Source: Sphingomonas sp. CL5.1
Lineage (GTDB): Bacteria; Pseudomonadota; Alphaproteobacteria; Sphingomonadales; Sphingomonadaceae
Assembly: GCF_013344685.1 (NCBI RefSeq)
Contig: NZ_CP050137.1
Location: 3,341,001-3,405,000 of the forward strand
Reading direction: 5' to 3'
DNA length: 64,000 nucleotides
In this document: positions 53,265-63,325 of the stretch, in pieces
How positions within the stretch are numbered: the first letter of the stretch is position 1
Layout of the letters: each line of letters begins with the position of its first letter
Program-made: the position numbers and the translations under genes
Notes under the pieces: generated by a model
Database searches by the model: none
Told to the model about the DNA's origin: nothing
What the model saw: the letters and a program-made list of their open reading frames with translations, nothing else

Positions 53265-54740
53265 TCAGGCGGCGACCTTCGCGCGCGCGTCAATCGGATT
53301 CGAGAATTCCATGCTGTCGTCCACTGAACCGAAACGTAGCGCCATCAAATCCAGCGCGTAATTCTGGTTGAGCTTCCAAGGCTTGCGGTTCCCCTGCTTG
53401 GGCATATGCGCCAGCGCGCGCTGCACATATCCCGAGCTAAAGGTGAGGAACGGCTCCTCGGCGATCGGCTCGCTTCCGATCCGTGGCGTGCACTGTCGCA
53501 TCCCGCGCTTGCGCATCGTCTCGAGCAGGCGGCAGACGTACATTGACGTCAGGTCGGCCTTCAGGGTCCAGGAGGCGTTGGTGTAGCCGAAACAGGAAGC
53601 CAGGTTCGGCACGTCGGAGAACATCATCCCCTTGTAATTCAGCGTCTTCGGCAGGTCGATCGTCTTGCCGTCGAGGGTGAAGGGAACGCCGCTCAGCAAC
53701 TGAAGCTCCAGGCCCGTCGCGGTGACGATGATATCCGCGTCGAGCGTCTTGCCGGAAGCCAGGCGGATGCCGTTATCGGTGAAGGTATCGATCGTGCCGG
53801 TTTCCACCGAAGCGCTGCCGGCCTTGATCGCGTCGAACAGGTCGGCATCGGGAACCAGACAGAGCCGCTGGTCCCACGGATTGTAGCGCGGGGTGAAATG
53901 CGTCGTAACGTCGTAATCTTCACCGAGCCGCTCGCGCACCATCGCGACCAGCCGCTCCTTCGCCTGCGCCGGATGCTTGCGCGCCGCGCGATAGAAATAC
54001 ATCTGGAGCAGCACGTTCTTCCAGCGCGTGAAGCCATAGGCGGCCTTTGCCGGCAACACGCGACGCAACGTGTTGGCGAAACGATCCTCCGCCGGGCGCG
54101 AGACGACGTAAGTGGGGGAGCGCTGGAGCATAGTGACATGCGCCGCCGCTTTCGCCAGCTCGGGCACCAGCGTCACGGCGGTCGCGCCGCTGCCGATCAC
54201 GACGACCTTCTTGCCGGCATAGTCGAGGTCTTCCGGCCAGAATTGCGGATGCACGATCCGCCCCCGGAAGTCGCCCGCGCCAGGGAACTCAGGCGCATGG
54301 CCGGTGGCGTAATTGTAATAGCCCGAGCACATATAGAGGAAGTTGCAGGTGAAACGCCGCGTCGAGCCGTCACCCAGTCGGCATTCCACCGTCCAGCACG
54401 CATCCGGCGTCGACCAGCCCGCCGCGACGACACGGTGGCCGAAGTGGATATGTCGGTCGATGCCATAGGTCCGCGCGGTGTCCGTAACATACTCGCGGAT
54501 CGAAGGGCCGTCGGCGATGGCCTTCTCCCGCGTCCACGGCCGGAAGTTGTAGCCGAGCGTGTGCATGTCCGAATCCGAGCGGATGCCCGGATAGCGGAAC
54601 AGGTCCCACGTCCCGCCGATCGCATCGCGCCCTTCGAGGATGGCGTAGCTGCGATCCGGGCAGCGCGTCTGAAGATGATAGCCCGCGCCGATGCCGGACA
54701 GGCCGGCACCCACCACGATCACGTCGAAATGCTCGGTCAT
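53265..54740 (-). CDS. Flavin-containing monooxygenase (Baeyer-Villiger type, EthA-like)
   Basis: A 491-aa FAD/NADPH enzyme. It shows the FAD motif VGAGLSGIGAGYHL near residue 11, the Baeyer-Villiger fingerprint FRGRIVHPQFWPED (FxGxxxHxxxWP), and the NADPH motif VVVIGSGATAVTLVPEL. EthA-like members oxidise ketones or thioethers; the substrate here is unknown. Start ATG 54740. It lies 68 bases after the tamB stop on the same strand and may be read from that transcript, though it has its own start signals. Confidence 0.92.
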   Translation of the reverse strand: MTEHFDVIVVGAGLSGIGAGYHLQTRCPDRSYAILEGRDAIGGTWDLFRYPGIRSDSDMHTLGYNFRPWTREKAIADGPSIREYVTDTARTYGIDRHIHFGHRVVAAGWSTPDACWTVECRLGDGSTRRFTCNFLYMCSGYYNYATGHAPEFPGAGDFRGRIVHPQFWPEDLDYAGKKVVVIGSGATAVTLVPELAKAAAHVTMLQRSPTYVVSRPAEDRFANTLRRVLPAKAAYGFTRWKNVLLQMYFYRAARKHPAQAKERLVAMVRERLGEDYDVTTHFTPRYNPWDQRLCLVPDADLFDAIKAGSASVETGTIDTFTDNGIRLASGKTLDADIIVTATGLELQLLSGVPFTLDGKTIDLPKTLNYKGMMFSDVPNLASCFGYTNASWTLKADLTSMYVCRLLETMRKRGMRQCTPRIGSEPIAEEPFLTFSSGYVQRALAHMPKQGNRKPWKLNQNYALDLMALRFGSVDDSMEFSNPIDARAKVAA

Positions 54741-54808
54741 GCGCTTCCTCTCTCGCGATACCCGATATTCGATTCCGCGTGATTGGGAAAGCCCTGTTGA
54801 CAGTCTTG

Positions 54809-57800
54809 TCAGTAATCCTTCGAATAACGCAGCGTCGCGTTCGAGCCGCCGAACGAACCGGCCTGCGTCAGGATGCTCAGCGACTTGGTGAGCGCGATCG
54901 TGAGCTGGGTGGCGGTGAAGCCCCGCGCGTCGGTGACGATCTCGATATAGATATTATTGGTGAGATACTTACCGGCCGCCAGCGCGGTGCCGCGCCCGGT
55001 CGCCTGATCGGCGCCGAGCACGCGCAACCGATCGAACCCGGTGGCCGAGCGCAGCTTGCCCAGCGGGTTCAGCCCGCCGCCGGAACCGCGCAGCGAATTG
55101 AGCGCGGCGGCAAGCTGGATCGCCTCCGTCGCCGACAGATTCTCCGGGTTGGTGCCGAACAGCAGCCGGCTCAGTACCTCGTCCTGCGGCAGCGGCGGCG
55201 AGGAGGTGAAGGTGATCTGCGGCTTCTGCCCGGTGCCGGCGATCGCGATGTTGAAGGTCGTGTTGTTCTTGGTGGTCGTCGCCTGGATATCGAGGTCCGG
55301 ATCGGTCAGCGCCCCGCCCTGGAAGCGGATGCGCCCGCGCGTCACGTCGAACCGGGTGCCCGCGAAGGAATAGGTGCCGCGCACAAGGTCGAGCCCGCCG
55401 CTCAGCACCGGCGCGGCGGAGGTGCCGCCGACGCGCATGTCCATCTGCCATTCGCTCTCCAGCCCCATGCCGGAGACGTACAATTGATTGTCCGCGCGGA
55501 TGCGCATGTCGAGCTTGAACAGGCCCGCCGGCGCGGCCGCCGGGCGATCGGTCGGTCTGGCGACGCGGATGTCGCGCTTGCGCCGCACGCCGGTCAGTTC
55601 CGGCACTTCCGCGGCGCCTTCGCGGACCACCTCGTAGCGTGCGTTGGGGATGACGAGATCGGCCTTGATAAGTCCCCCGCCCGGTCCGTTGGTGACGTTG
55701 ACGGTGCCGCTCGCGGTGGCCGCGAGCGTATCGGATTTGGCGAGATTGGCGTTGCTGAGCGTCGCCGTCAGGTTCATCGGATAGTTCTGCTCGGCGGAGA
55801 GGCTGACGAAGCCCTTGGCCTGCACCGTCCCGTCGCCCGCCCTGGCCTGAAGCGAATCGAGCTGGAGGCGGTCGGCGGTGAAATGCGCGCGAAGCTGCAT
55901 CTGCGTCAGCCGCGTGCCATAGGTCTCGTTGTCGTAGGTCAGATTGTCGGCGCGGGCGAGGCCGTTGAGCTGCGGCGCGGCGAGCCGCCCGCCGAAATCG
56001 GCCGCGACCGCGATCGGGCCGGAAAGCTGTTGATTGGCCTGCCCGGCGAAGCTGAACAACACCCCCGCCGGCCCATTGTAGCGGATGCCACCACCGAGCG
56101 GGGCTTGCATCAGCCGCGTCATCCACGATCCATCGCCGCCCCGCACCGGGCGCAACGTGGCGACCATCCGCCCTACCGTCATCGTCCCGCGCTTCACCAG
56201 CGCGCGCGCCTCGCCGCCGTCACCGGCCAGCCGGCCGGCGAACTCCACATCGACCGGCTCGGACACGGCGGCAAGGCTGGAGCGGGTGAAGCCCTTGATC
56301 GTCAATCGCGCATCAGCCTCGGGGAAATGCGCGCCAGCCTGACTGAATTCCAGGCTGCCGGTCGCCTGCCCGCCCAGTCCGACGTCGGGGACGAAGGCGT
56401 TGATGATCGACAGGTCGAGGCTGTCCAGCCGCGCTTGCGCGACGAGCTTGTCGCCATAGCTGCCGGCGATGCGCGCGCGGCCCTTGTCGAACACGATCAG
56501 GGTCGGATCGAGCCGATAGCCGCCGTTCGCGACCGCGATATGCGCCGGATTGCCGGTCTTGAAGCCGATGCCGTTGGCCTGCCCCGTCAGCGCGACGAGC
56601 CAGTCGCCGGGCGCGAGCCGCGCGTTGGCGGCGACGCGGAACGGCACGCCGTTCGATCCGGCCAGCACCGCCTGCGCCGTACCATGGCCGCCGGCATAAT
56701 TCACCTTCGCCCGCGCGCTGTCGATGACGGTGGGGCCGTAGCGCATATCCGCCACCTGCGCGTCGGCCACCACCTGCGGCTGGTCGCGCAGCACGATGCT
56801 GGCGGTGACGAGCGCGCGGCCGATCGTGAAATCGACCGAGCCGGGGATTTTGGCGGCGTCGGCGCGGGCGTTGACGTCGGCGCGCTGATAGCGTCCCTCC
56901 GCCCCCAGCCGCGCATTGCCCGAAAGGCCGGAGCCGGCGAACTGGAGCTGCCCCGCGAACGGCCCGGCGGCGGTCTGCACCAGCCGCCCGCCGAAATTGA
57001 CGCCGGCGAAGATCACCTTGCGCAAGTCGATCGCGAGCTGCTTGCCGACATGCACCAGCACGTCGGCGTTGAACGGCCCGTAGGTGGTGCCGCCGGTCGC
57101 GGTGACGGCATAGGCGCCGCCCCGCCCGACGATCCGCGCGTTGAGATCGGCCAGCCCGACCCCCACGCCCGGTCGCGGCGCGCGCAGCAGCACCACCGGA
57201 TCGGTCGCGCTGCCGCTCACCCGCGCGAATAGCGGACCATATTGCGTCGACCAGGCATCGGCCGACACCGCCAGCCTGCCGCTGGCAAGCTCGTACCGCC
57301 CCTCCCCGCGCGTCACGCGGAATTGCGGCGCGTTGAGGCGGAGATTGCCGAAGGTGACGACGCCGTCCGGCGCATAGCCGACGTCCGCGCGCATCACTGC
57401 ATTGCCGCCGAGGAAACCGCGCGCGCCCGAGTTGAAGATCTCGCGCGTCTGGGCGACCACCTTGCCGGTGATGCCGAACCCGCCGCGCGCCGCCGGCACG
57501 AGCTTCGCGTCGGTCGTCAGGTTGACGATGCCGATGCTCTCGATGCGGTAATTGTTGATCCGCCCTTTCAGCGCGCCGGTGTAGCGGCCGGTTTTTACGT
57601 TCGCGGCGATGATCGCGGTGGCGTCGATGCTGTCGGAGCGGATGCGCAGGTTGTCCGACATCACCGAGGGCATGGTGATGGCGAAATCGCCGTCGATCCG
57701 GACATTGCTGGTGAGGCCGCCGATCGCCGGATTGAGGCCGCTCACGCGCCGCGCGCGGGCGTGGACCGGCACGAGGATGCGATTGGCATCCACCCGCGCG

Positions 57801-59011
57801 CGGCCCTCGGCATAGAGGTTTTCGACCGTCGTGCCGGCGAAGCCGAGCGCGGTGGCGCGGACCTTGTAATCCACCTCCGGCCGGGCGAACGCGCCGTTGA
57901 GCACCATCCGCGCGAGCACGTCGCGGCCGCGCACATTGGGGGCGATCGCGCCGGGGGTAAGCAATTGCGCATCGACCGCGAAATTGCCGAATGTGTTGTT
58001 GGCGAAATCGACGATTCCGCCCGCATCCACCGCGAGCGCGTCGGACTTGAGCTTGATCCGCGTATCGGCCTTGCGCTGCGCCAGCGTGGTGTCGATCGCC
58101 ACGTCGAGCTGCGGCGCCGTCAGCCGCTCCACCGGGCCTTCGAGATAGAGGCCGGGCTTCGTATAGCCGCGCACCTCGATATGCCCGTCGCGCGCGGTGA
58201 CGGCGAGATCGGCGAGCTGCCCGCCGCCGAGCGTCGCGAGCGCCTTGCCGCTCCACGACTTCCAGCTTCCCTTGCCGCCGACCGTCGCGGTGAGCGGCGC
58301 CTTCGTGCCCGCGAGCGAGGAGACGACGCCGCCAGCCGGCGCGAACAGCTTCGCGTCCAGATCGAGCTTGTCGTCGTCCGGCACCGCGTCGAGCCGCAGC
58401 CGCAGCGTGTCGCCGCCGCTGATTCCCGGCCCGCGCAGCGCGACCGCATCCACGCTCAATTGCGCGCGCCGGTCGGCGATATGCGCCGCACCCGCGATCC
58501 GCCCGATATGCCGCGCGCCGGCGACTGGCGGCTCCATCACGAAGCGATCGACGCGCAGCCGCCCGATATCGATGTCGATATCGGGCAGGAAGGGCGCGTT
58601 CGGCTCGCTCGGCTGCGGGATGAACTCTGGGTTGCGACGGAGCGTTACCAGCGCGCTCTCCAGGCTGCGCACGTCGACATGGTTGTTGATGAAGGCGAAC
58701 GGGCGCCAGTCCACCTCTAGGCGCGGCGAGGTGAGGAACACGCCCTTGGGATCGCTCACCCGCACGTCGGAGAGCGTCATCCGGCCATAGAGCGAGCCGT
58801 CGATCCGCCCGACGCGGATGTTGAGGCCGGCCGCCGTCTTGTATCCGCCGATCTGGTCCGCGACGAAGCGACGGCCGGGATCGGTGTCGATGCCCAGCAC
58901 GATCACCAGCACCAGCACCAGCAGCGCGACGATCGTTCCGCCGATCCATTTCACCACGCGCTGCCACATGGGGCGCGATGCGGACGGGGCCACCCTCTCC
59001 TCCTCCGCCAT
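54809..59011 (-). CDS. tamB: Translocation and assembly module protein TamB
   Basis: A 1,400-aa envelope-spanning protein. It has one N-terminal transmembrane helix (GGTIVALLVLVLVIVLGIDTD, about residues 24-44), a long beta-repeat body, and the conserved C-terminal DUF490 domain (FNIAIAGTGQKPQITFTSSPPLPQDEVLSRLLFG and the terminal GGSNATLRYSKDY). TamB works with TamA in outer-membrane protein assembly and, in current models, lipid transfer between membranes. Its ATG overlaps the tamA stop (TGATG at 59009-59013). Confidence 0.96.
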   Translation of the reverse strand: MAEEERVAPSASRPMWQRVVKWIGGTIVALLVLVLVIVLGIDTDPGRRFVADQIGGYKTAAGLNIRVGRIDGSLYGRMTLSDVRVSDPKGVFLTSPRLEVDWRPFAFINNHVDVRSLESALVTLRRNPEFIPQPSEPNAPFLPDIDIDIGRLRVDRFVMEPPVAGARHIGRIAGAAHIADRRAQLSVDAVALRGPGISGGDTLRLRLDAVPDDDKLDLDAKLFAPAGGVVSSLAGTKAPLTATVGGKGSWKSWSGKALATLGGGQLADLAVTARDGHIEVRGYTKPGLYLEGPVERLTAPQLDVAIDTTLAQRKADTRIKLKSDALAVDAGGIVDFANNTFGNFAVDAQLLTPGAIAPNVRGRDVLARMVLNGAFARPEVDYKVRATALGFAGTTVENLYAEGRARVDANRILVPVHARARRVSGLNPAIGGLTSNVRIDGDFAITMPSVMSDNLRIRSDSIDATAIIAANVKTGRYTGALKGRINNYRIESIGIVNLTTDAKLVPAARGGFGITGKVVAQTREIFNSGARGFLGGNAVMRADVGYAPDGVVTFGNLRLNAPQFRVTRGEGRYELASGRLAVSADAWSTQYGPLFARVSGSATDPVVLLRAPRPGVGVGLADLNARIVGRGGAYAVTATGGTTYGPFNADVLVHVGKQLAIDLRKVIFAGVNFGGRLVQTAAGPFAGQLQFAGSGLSGNARLGAEGRYQRADVNARADAAKIPGSVDFTIGRALVTASIVLRDQPQVVADAQVADMRYGPTVIDSARAKVNYAGGHGTAQAVLAGSNGVPFRVAANARLAPGDWLVALTGQANGIGFKTGNPAHIAVANGGYRLDPTLIVFDKGRARIAGSYGDKLVAQARLDSLDLSIINAFVPDVGLGGQATGSLEFSQAGAHFPEADARLTIKGFTRSSLAAVSEPVDVEFAGRLAGDGGEARALVKRGTMTVGRMVATLRPVRGGDGSWMTRLMQAPLGGGIRYNGPAGVLFSFAGQANQQLSGPIAVAADFGGRLAAPQLNGLARADNLTYDNETYGTRLTQMQLRAHFTADRLQLDSLQARAGDGTVQAKGFVSLSAEQNYPMNLTATLSNANLAKSDTLAATASGTVNVTNGPGGGLIKADLVIPNARYEVVREGAAEVPELTGVRRKRDIRVARPTDRPAAAPAGLFKLDMRIRADNQLYVSGMGLESEWQMDMRVGGTSAAPVLSGGLDLVRGTYSFAGTRFDVTRGRIRFQGGALTDPDLDIQATTTKNNTTFNIAIAGTGQKPQITFTSSPPLPQDEVLSRLLFGTNPENLSATEAIQLAAALNSLRGSGGGLNPLGKLRSATGFDRLRVLGADQATGRGTALAAGKYLTNNIYIEIVTDARGFTATQLTIALTKSLSILTQAGSFGGSNATLRYSKDY

Positions 59012-61044
59012 CAGAACGCCTGCCCGATCGAGATGTATAGCGCGATCCTGCCATCTCCCTTGCGCGGATTGAGCGGGGTCGCGACGTCGACGCGCATCGG
59101 CCCGAAATTGGTGTAGAAGCGCCCGCCGATGCCGGCGCCGAAGCGCAGGTCGTTGCCCTTGGGCAGCACGCTTTCATAGGCGTTGCCGGCATCGACGAAC
59201 GGCACGATCCCGAAATTGCCGAAGCGGTAGCGCGCCTCCAGCGCGAACTCGTTGAGGCTGCGCCCGCCGACCGGATTGCCCTGCGGATCGAGCGGCCCGA
59301 GCCGCTGGTAGCCGAAGCCGCGCACCGATCCGCCGCCGCCGCCATAATAACGCCGCGACGGCGCGAGATCGTCGCGCGCGATGCCCAGGATCGATCCGGC
59401 CCGCGCCCGGCCCGCGACCACCAGGCTGTCGGACACCGGATAATAGAAAGTGCCCTCGATCATCGTGCGGGCATAAGGGGCGACCGATCCCTGCACCGAC
59501 GTCTCCGGGCTGAGATTCAGCTTCACGCGATAGCCGCGCGTCGGGTTGAGCAGATCGTCCGACGTGTCCCACAGCACCTGCACCGGCAGCGCCGCGATGC
59601 CATATGTGCGCCGGACGCGATCGCCGCGCGCAAAATCATAGACGCTCTCATTGGTGCCGGTCAGCTCCGCGCCATAGGCATAGGTCAGCTTCTTCTGCCA
59701 CAGCGGCGTGGAATCATAGCTCCACCGCACCGCCAGCGTGCCGGTATAGGCGTCGAACGCGTCGTAATTCTGGTGGTTGAGGCCGGCGATGAGCGAGAAG
59801 GTGCGGTCGCGCCTGCCGGCATTGGCGCGGCGGAAGGTGGCGGAGGCGCCCTGCTGCTGCGTCCCGGCGGTGGCGGCGAGGATCAGCGCGCCTTCCGGCG
59901 GGAACATGTTGCGGCTGGTCCAGGTGCCTTCGAGCTTGATGCCCTCCCCGGTGCCATAGCCGGCGGTGGCGGCGATGCTGCGCGTCTTGCCCTTCGTCTG
60001 GTTGACGAGGAGGTCGACCAGTTCGGTGCCGTCCGGCCCCGCCTCCCCGGTCGCGACCGGCTCGACCGAGATCGAGTTGAACATCCCCGTCGCCGCCAGC
60101 GCCTTGCGCAGATCGTCGGTCAGCCGCGAATCGTAGAGGTCGCCCGGCTTGAAACGCGGGAAGACGTTGAGGTGCTTCAGCCCGAACACCGGATCGCCGG
60201 TGGTGCGCAGCTTGCCGAACGAGCCGCGCGGCCCGGTCTCGACCGGCAGGGTATAGTCGCCGGTCAGCGTCTGGTCGTCGAGCAGGATATCGCGATCGCC
60301 GACCTTGGCGAAGGGATAGCCGCGCTGCGGCAGGACGAGGCTGACATTGGCCTCCGCGCCCTCGATCCGCGCCGCGTCGATCGGATCGCCGGTCTTGAGC
60401 GGCAATTGCGCGCGGATCAGCCCCGGCGGCACGGTCGGCGGCGCGACGACGTTGATCGCGCCGAGGCGATAGAGCTTGCCCGGCGAGGCGCTGACGATCG
60501 CACGGACCTTGCCGGTCTCGCCGGGGATCGGCTCGATCACCGAATGGGCGACGCCGTCATAATAGCCGAGCGACTTCATCAGCCGCACCGCCAGCGCCTC
60601 GTCCTCATGCGCGCGGGCGGAAATCTGCGTCGCGTTCGCCGCCTTGCCGCCACCCTTCCTCAACGCGGAGAGCGAGCGGAACTGGTCGTCAAGATCGATC
60701 GCGTCCAGCCCGCGCACGACCGTCTCGTACCGGATTTCCGTCGCCGCCTTGTCCTTCACGTCGGCGGCGGTCTCGAGCGGCGTCGTCTCGAAGGATGAGA
60801 TCGGCGGCAGCGGCTGCTCGATCTGCGTATCCTCCGGCTCGGGCGCCGGCATCGGCTCCAGCGGCGCGTTGAGATCGCCCGAGAGCGGGGGCAGCGCCTT
60901 GTCGAACTCCGCGTCGGGGACGATCGGCGCATTGGCCTGCGGATCGGCGGGAGGTTGCCGGGTGGACTGCGCATGGGCCAGCGATGATGTCGCAACGAGC
61001 AAGGCGGTCGCCACCCGGCAGAGACGAACAACCGCAAATCCCAC
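59011..61044 (-). CDS. tamA: Outer-membrane assembly protein TamA
   Basis: A 677-aa Omp85-family protein: signal sequence (LCRVATALLVATSSLAHAQS, about residues 8-27), a proline/glutamate-rich linker, POTRA domains (about 100-340) and a 16-strand barrel, with the family motif YYGGGGGSVRGFGYQ and the C-terminal Phe (ISIGQAF). The start is taken as GTG 61044, after an AAGGGG site; the frame extends to 61146, but that part is polar and would push the signal inside. It precedes tamB in a two-gene operon. Confidence 0.92.
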   Translation of the reverse strand: MGFAVVRLCRVATALLVATSSLAHAQSTRQPPADPQANAPIVPDAEFDKALPPLSGDLNAPLEPMPAPEPEDTQIEQPLPPISSFETTPLETAADVKDKAATEIRYETVVRGLDAIDLDDQFRSLSALRKGGGKAANATQISARAHEDEALAVRLMKSLGYYDGVAHSVIEPIPGETGKVRAIVSASPGKLYRLGAINVVAPPTVPPGLIRAQLPLKTGDPIDAARIEGAEANVSLVLPQRGYPFAKVGDRDILLDDQTLTGDYTLPVETGPRGSFGKLRTTGDPVFGLKHLNVFPRFKPGDLYDSRLTDDLRKALAATGMFNSISVEPVATGEAGPDGTELVDLLVNQTKGKTRSIAATAGYGTGEGIKLEGTWTSRNMFPPEGALILAATAGTQQQGASATFRRANAGRRDRTFSLIAGLNHQNYDAFDAYTGTLAVRWSYDSTPLWQKKLTYAYGAELTGTNESVYDFARGDRVRRTYGIAALPVQVLWDTSDDLLNPTRGYRVKLNLSPETSVQGSVAPYARTMIEGTFYYPVSDSLVVAGRARAGSILGIARDDLAPSRRYYGGGGGSVRGFGYQRLGPLDPQGNPVGGRSLNEFALEARYRFGNFGIVPFVDAGNAYESVLPKGNDLRFGAGIGGRFYTNFGPMRVDVATPLNPRKGDGRIALYISIGQAF

Positions 61045-61223
61045 GCACGATCCCCTTATCGATTCCGGGCGCACGATAGAATTCGATCTTTTCCCCGGAC
61101 AAGGGCAACGTGTGATTTTCCAATCGGTTTCATGCCGGTCGTGCATTCCGCGCGGCGGGGGCTTGCCAATCGCCCCTCAAGACGGCGATGAAGCGCGCTC
61201 TCCCGGCGAGGCGGAAGGATCGC

Positions 61224-61997
61224 ATGAAGGAACATATCGAGGTCTCGCTCACCGGCCATGTCGCGACGGTGACGATCGACCGGCCGCCGCACAATCACGT
61301 CAACGCCGCGCTGATCGGCGCGCTGGCCGATACGCTGGAGGAGCTGGATCGCGACGATCGCTGCCGCGCGATCGTGCTGGCGACCGCCGGGCGCGTCTTC
61401 TGCGGCGGCGCGGACCTGTCGGGCGACAAGCCGCTGGTGACCGACAGCGGCGAGGCGGAGACCCCGATCCTCTATCGCAACGCGGTGCGGCTGTTCGCCA
61501 CGCGCAAGCCGATCGTCGCGGCGGTGCAGGGCGCGGCGGTCGGCGCGGGGCTGGGCCTCGCGCTGGTGGCGGATTTCCGCGTCGCCGTGCCGGAAGCGCG
61601 ATTCTCCGCCAACTTCGTCAGCCTCGGTTTCCACGCGGGCTTCGGCATCTCGCACACCCTGCCGCGCGTGATCGGCGGGCAGAAGGCGTCGCTGATGCTG
61701 CTCACCGGCCGGCGCGTGAAGGCGGAGGATGCGCTCGCTTGGGGCCTCGTCGACGAACTGGTGCCGGCCGGACGCTTGCGCGAGGCGGCGGGCGCCCTCG
61801 CCGGCGAGATCGCGGCCGCCGCCCCGCTTGGGGTGGAGGAAACGCGCGCCACGCTGCGCGGCGATCTCGCGGCGGCGGTCGAGCAGCAGACGCGGCACGA
61901 GCGGATCGTGCAGGACCGATTGATGGCGACGGCGGATTTCCGCGAGGGAATCCGCGCGGTGGCGGAGCGGCGGCCGGGCAATTTCGTCCGGGGCTAG
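61224..61997 (+). CDS. Crotonase-fold protein lacking both hydratase glutamates
   Basis: A 257-aa enoyl-CoA hydratase/isomerase-family protein. The CoA and oxyanion-hole parts are good: VFCGGADLSG (about 59-68) and GAAVGAGLGLALVADFRV (103-120). The two catalytic Glu of enoyl-CoA hydratase are missing: the first position is Phe131 (SANFVSLGF) and the second is Leu157 (ASLMLLTG). Another crotonase reaction (isomerase, hydrolase, decarboxylase) is likelier than hydration. Start ATG 61224 follows GGAAGGA. It is divergent from tamA and has no beta-oxidation neighbours. Confidence 0.87.
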   Translation: MKEHIEVSLTGHVATVTIDRPPHNHVNAALIGALADTLEELDRDDRCRAIVLATAGRVFCGGADLSGDKPLVTDSGEAETPILYRNAVRLFATRKPIVAAVQGAAVGAGLGLALVADFRVAVPEARFSANFVSLGFHAGFGISHTLPRVIGGQKASLMLLTGRRVKAEDALAWGLVDELVPAGRLREAAGALAGEIAAAAPLGVEETRATLRGDLAAAVEQQTRHERIVQDRLMATADFREGIRAVAERRPGNFVRG

Positions 61998-62077
61998 TTC
62001 GCTTGCTACCAAATGTTTTTTAATTTCACGGTGACTTCAAGTTTATATCCGATGCCGCTATCGATCGGATCGGAACG

Positions 62078-62098
62078 CGGCCGGGGATTCCCCGGCCG
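62078..62098. repeat. 9-bp-stem palindrome upstream of the RND operon
   Basis: CGGCCGGGG and CCCCGGCCG around ATT. It is 80 bases after the crotonase stop and 33 bases before the pump operon start. It could end the first transcript or be an operator; no T-run is present. Confidence 0.5.
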
Positions 62099-62131
62099 GG
62101 GCTGACCTCAAACTTCGGCAGGATCAAGGTT

Positions 62132-63322
62132 TTGCGCACGAGGACGATCGGCGGAACGGCGGGCATTATTTCGATCGCGCTGCTGCTGGCGGGGTGCGGC
62201 AGCGCCGGGCAGCACGGGTCCGGCGGCAGGGATCGCGGCAACGGCGGGCCGGTGCGCGTCGGCTATGTCGTCGCCCGCGCGACCAGCGTGCCGATTTCGG
62301 TCGAGCTTCCGGGCCGCACGGTCGCGTTCCAGAGTTCGGAGGTGCGCCCGCAGGTCAGCGGCGTGATCCAGAAGCGATTCTTCACCGAAGGCTCGATCGT
62401 GAAGCAGGGCCAGCCGCTCTACCAGATCGATCCCAGCCTCTATCGCGCGGCGGCCAATCAGGCATCGGCCAACCTCGCCAGCGCGGAAGCGAGCGCCGCC
62501 GCCGCCAAGACCAAGTCCGATCGCTATCGCCCGCTCGCCCAGATCGAGGCGGTGAGCAAGCAGGACTATACCGACGCGCTCGCCGCCGAGCGGCAGGCGC
62601 AGGCGTCGGTGCTCCAGAACAAGGCGCAGCTCGATACGGCGCGGATCAACCTGCGCTTCACCACCGTTCCCGCGCCGATCACCGGGCGGATCGGGCGGTC
62701 GCTGTTCACCGTCGGCGCGCTCGTCACCACCAGCCAGGCCGATCCGCTCGCGACGATCCAGCAGCTCGATCCGATCTATGTCGACATCCAGCAATCGGCG
62801 GCGGCGCTGCTGGCGCTGCGGCGTGGCCTGGCGACCGGCGGGGCGGTGCCAACGCGGGCCGAGGTACGGCTGAAGCTGGAGGACGGCGAGGAATACGGCC
62901 TCACCGGCAGCGTCGAGTTCGCCGAGGCTGTCGTCGATCCGGGCACCGGCACGATCACGCTGCGCGCGCGCTTCGCCAATCCCAACGGGCTGCTGCTGCC
63001 GGGCATGTTCGTCCGCGCGGTGTTCAACCAGGCGATCGACCCGCGCGCGATCCTCGTGCCGCAGGCGGCGGTGGCGCGCGATCCGAAGGGCAACGCCACC
63101 GTCTGGGTCGTCGGGCCGGGCAACAAGGCGGTGCAGAAGACGGTCACGACCGCGCGGGTGGAGGGCGCGAACTGGGTGGTTACCGGCGGGCTTTCGGTCG
63201 GCGATCGCGTCATCACGCAGGGCACCGCGAAGTTGCAGGCCAATGCCGCGATCGACCCGGTACCAGCCGATGCGCCGCAGCGCATCGTCCCGCCCGCGGA
63301 TCAGGGCAAGAAGGCCGGCTGA
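62132..63322 (+). CDS. RND efflux membrane-fusion (periplasmic adaptor) lipoprotein
   Basis: A 396-aa HlyD/AcrA-type adaptor. The lipoprotein signal ends LLLAGC (Cys22). Lipoyl halves are around VRPQVSGVIQKRFFTEGSIVKQGQPLYQIDP and LRFTTVPAPITGRIGRSLFTVGALVT; the alpha-hairpin lies between; the beta-barrel and membrane-proximal domains follow, ending VPADAPQ. It links the inner-membrane pump to a TolC-type channel not seen here. The start is TTG 62132, the best available; AGGA is 8 bases upstream. The pump gene follows 3 bases after the stop. Confidence 0.93.
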   Translation: MRTRTIGGTAGIISIALLLAGCGSAGQHGSGGRDRGNGGPVRVGYVVARATSVPISVELPGRTVAFQSSEVRPQVSGVIQKRFFTEGSIVKQGQPLYQIDPSLYRAAANQASANLASAEASAAAAKTKSDRYRPLAQIEAVSKQDYTDALAAERQAQASVLQNKAQLDTARINLRFTTVPAPITGRIGRSLFTVGALVTTSQADPLATIQQLDPIYVDIQQSAAALLALRRGLATGGAVPTRAEVRLKLEDGEEYGLTGSVEFAEAVVDPGTGTITLRARFANPNGLLLPGMFVRAVFNQAIDPRAILVPQAAVARDPKGNATVWVVGPGNKAVQKTVTTARVEGANWVVTGGLSVGDRVITQGTAKLQANAAIDPVPADAPQRIVPPADQGKKAG

Positions 63323-63325
63323 TCG

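Noticed and set aside
53257..53271. Short hairpin CGCCTG/CAGGCG as terminator of the monooxygenase gene
   Set aside because: Only 6 bp, overlaps the stop codon and has no T-run; mentioned but not called as a terminator.
54779..57232. Long plus-strand open frame (817 codons) opposite tamB
   Set aside because: Same effect; the tamB frame carries the DUF490 signatures.
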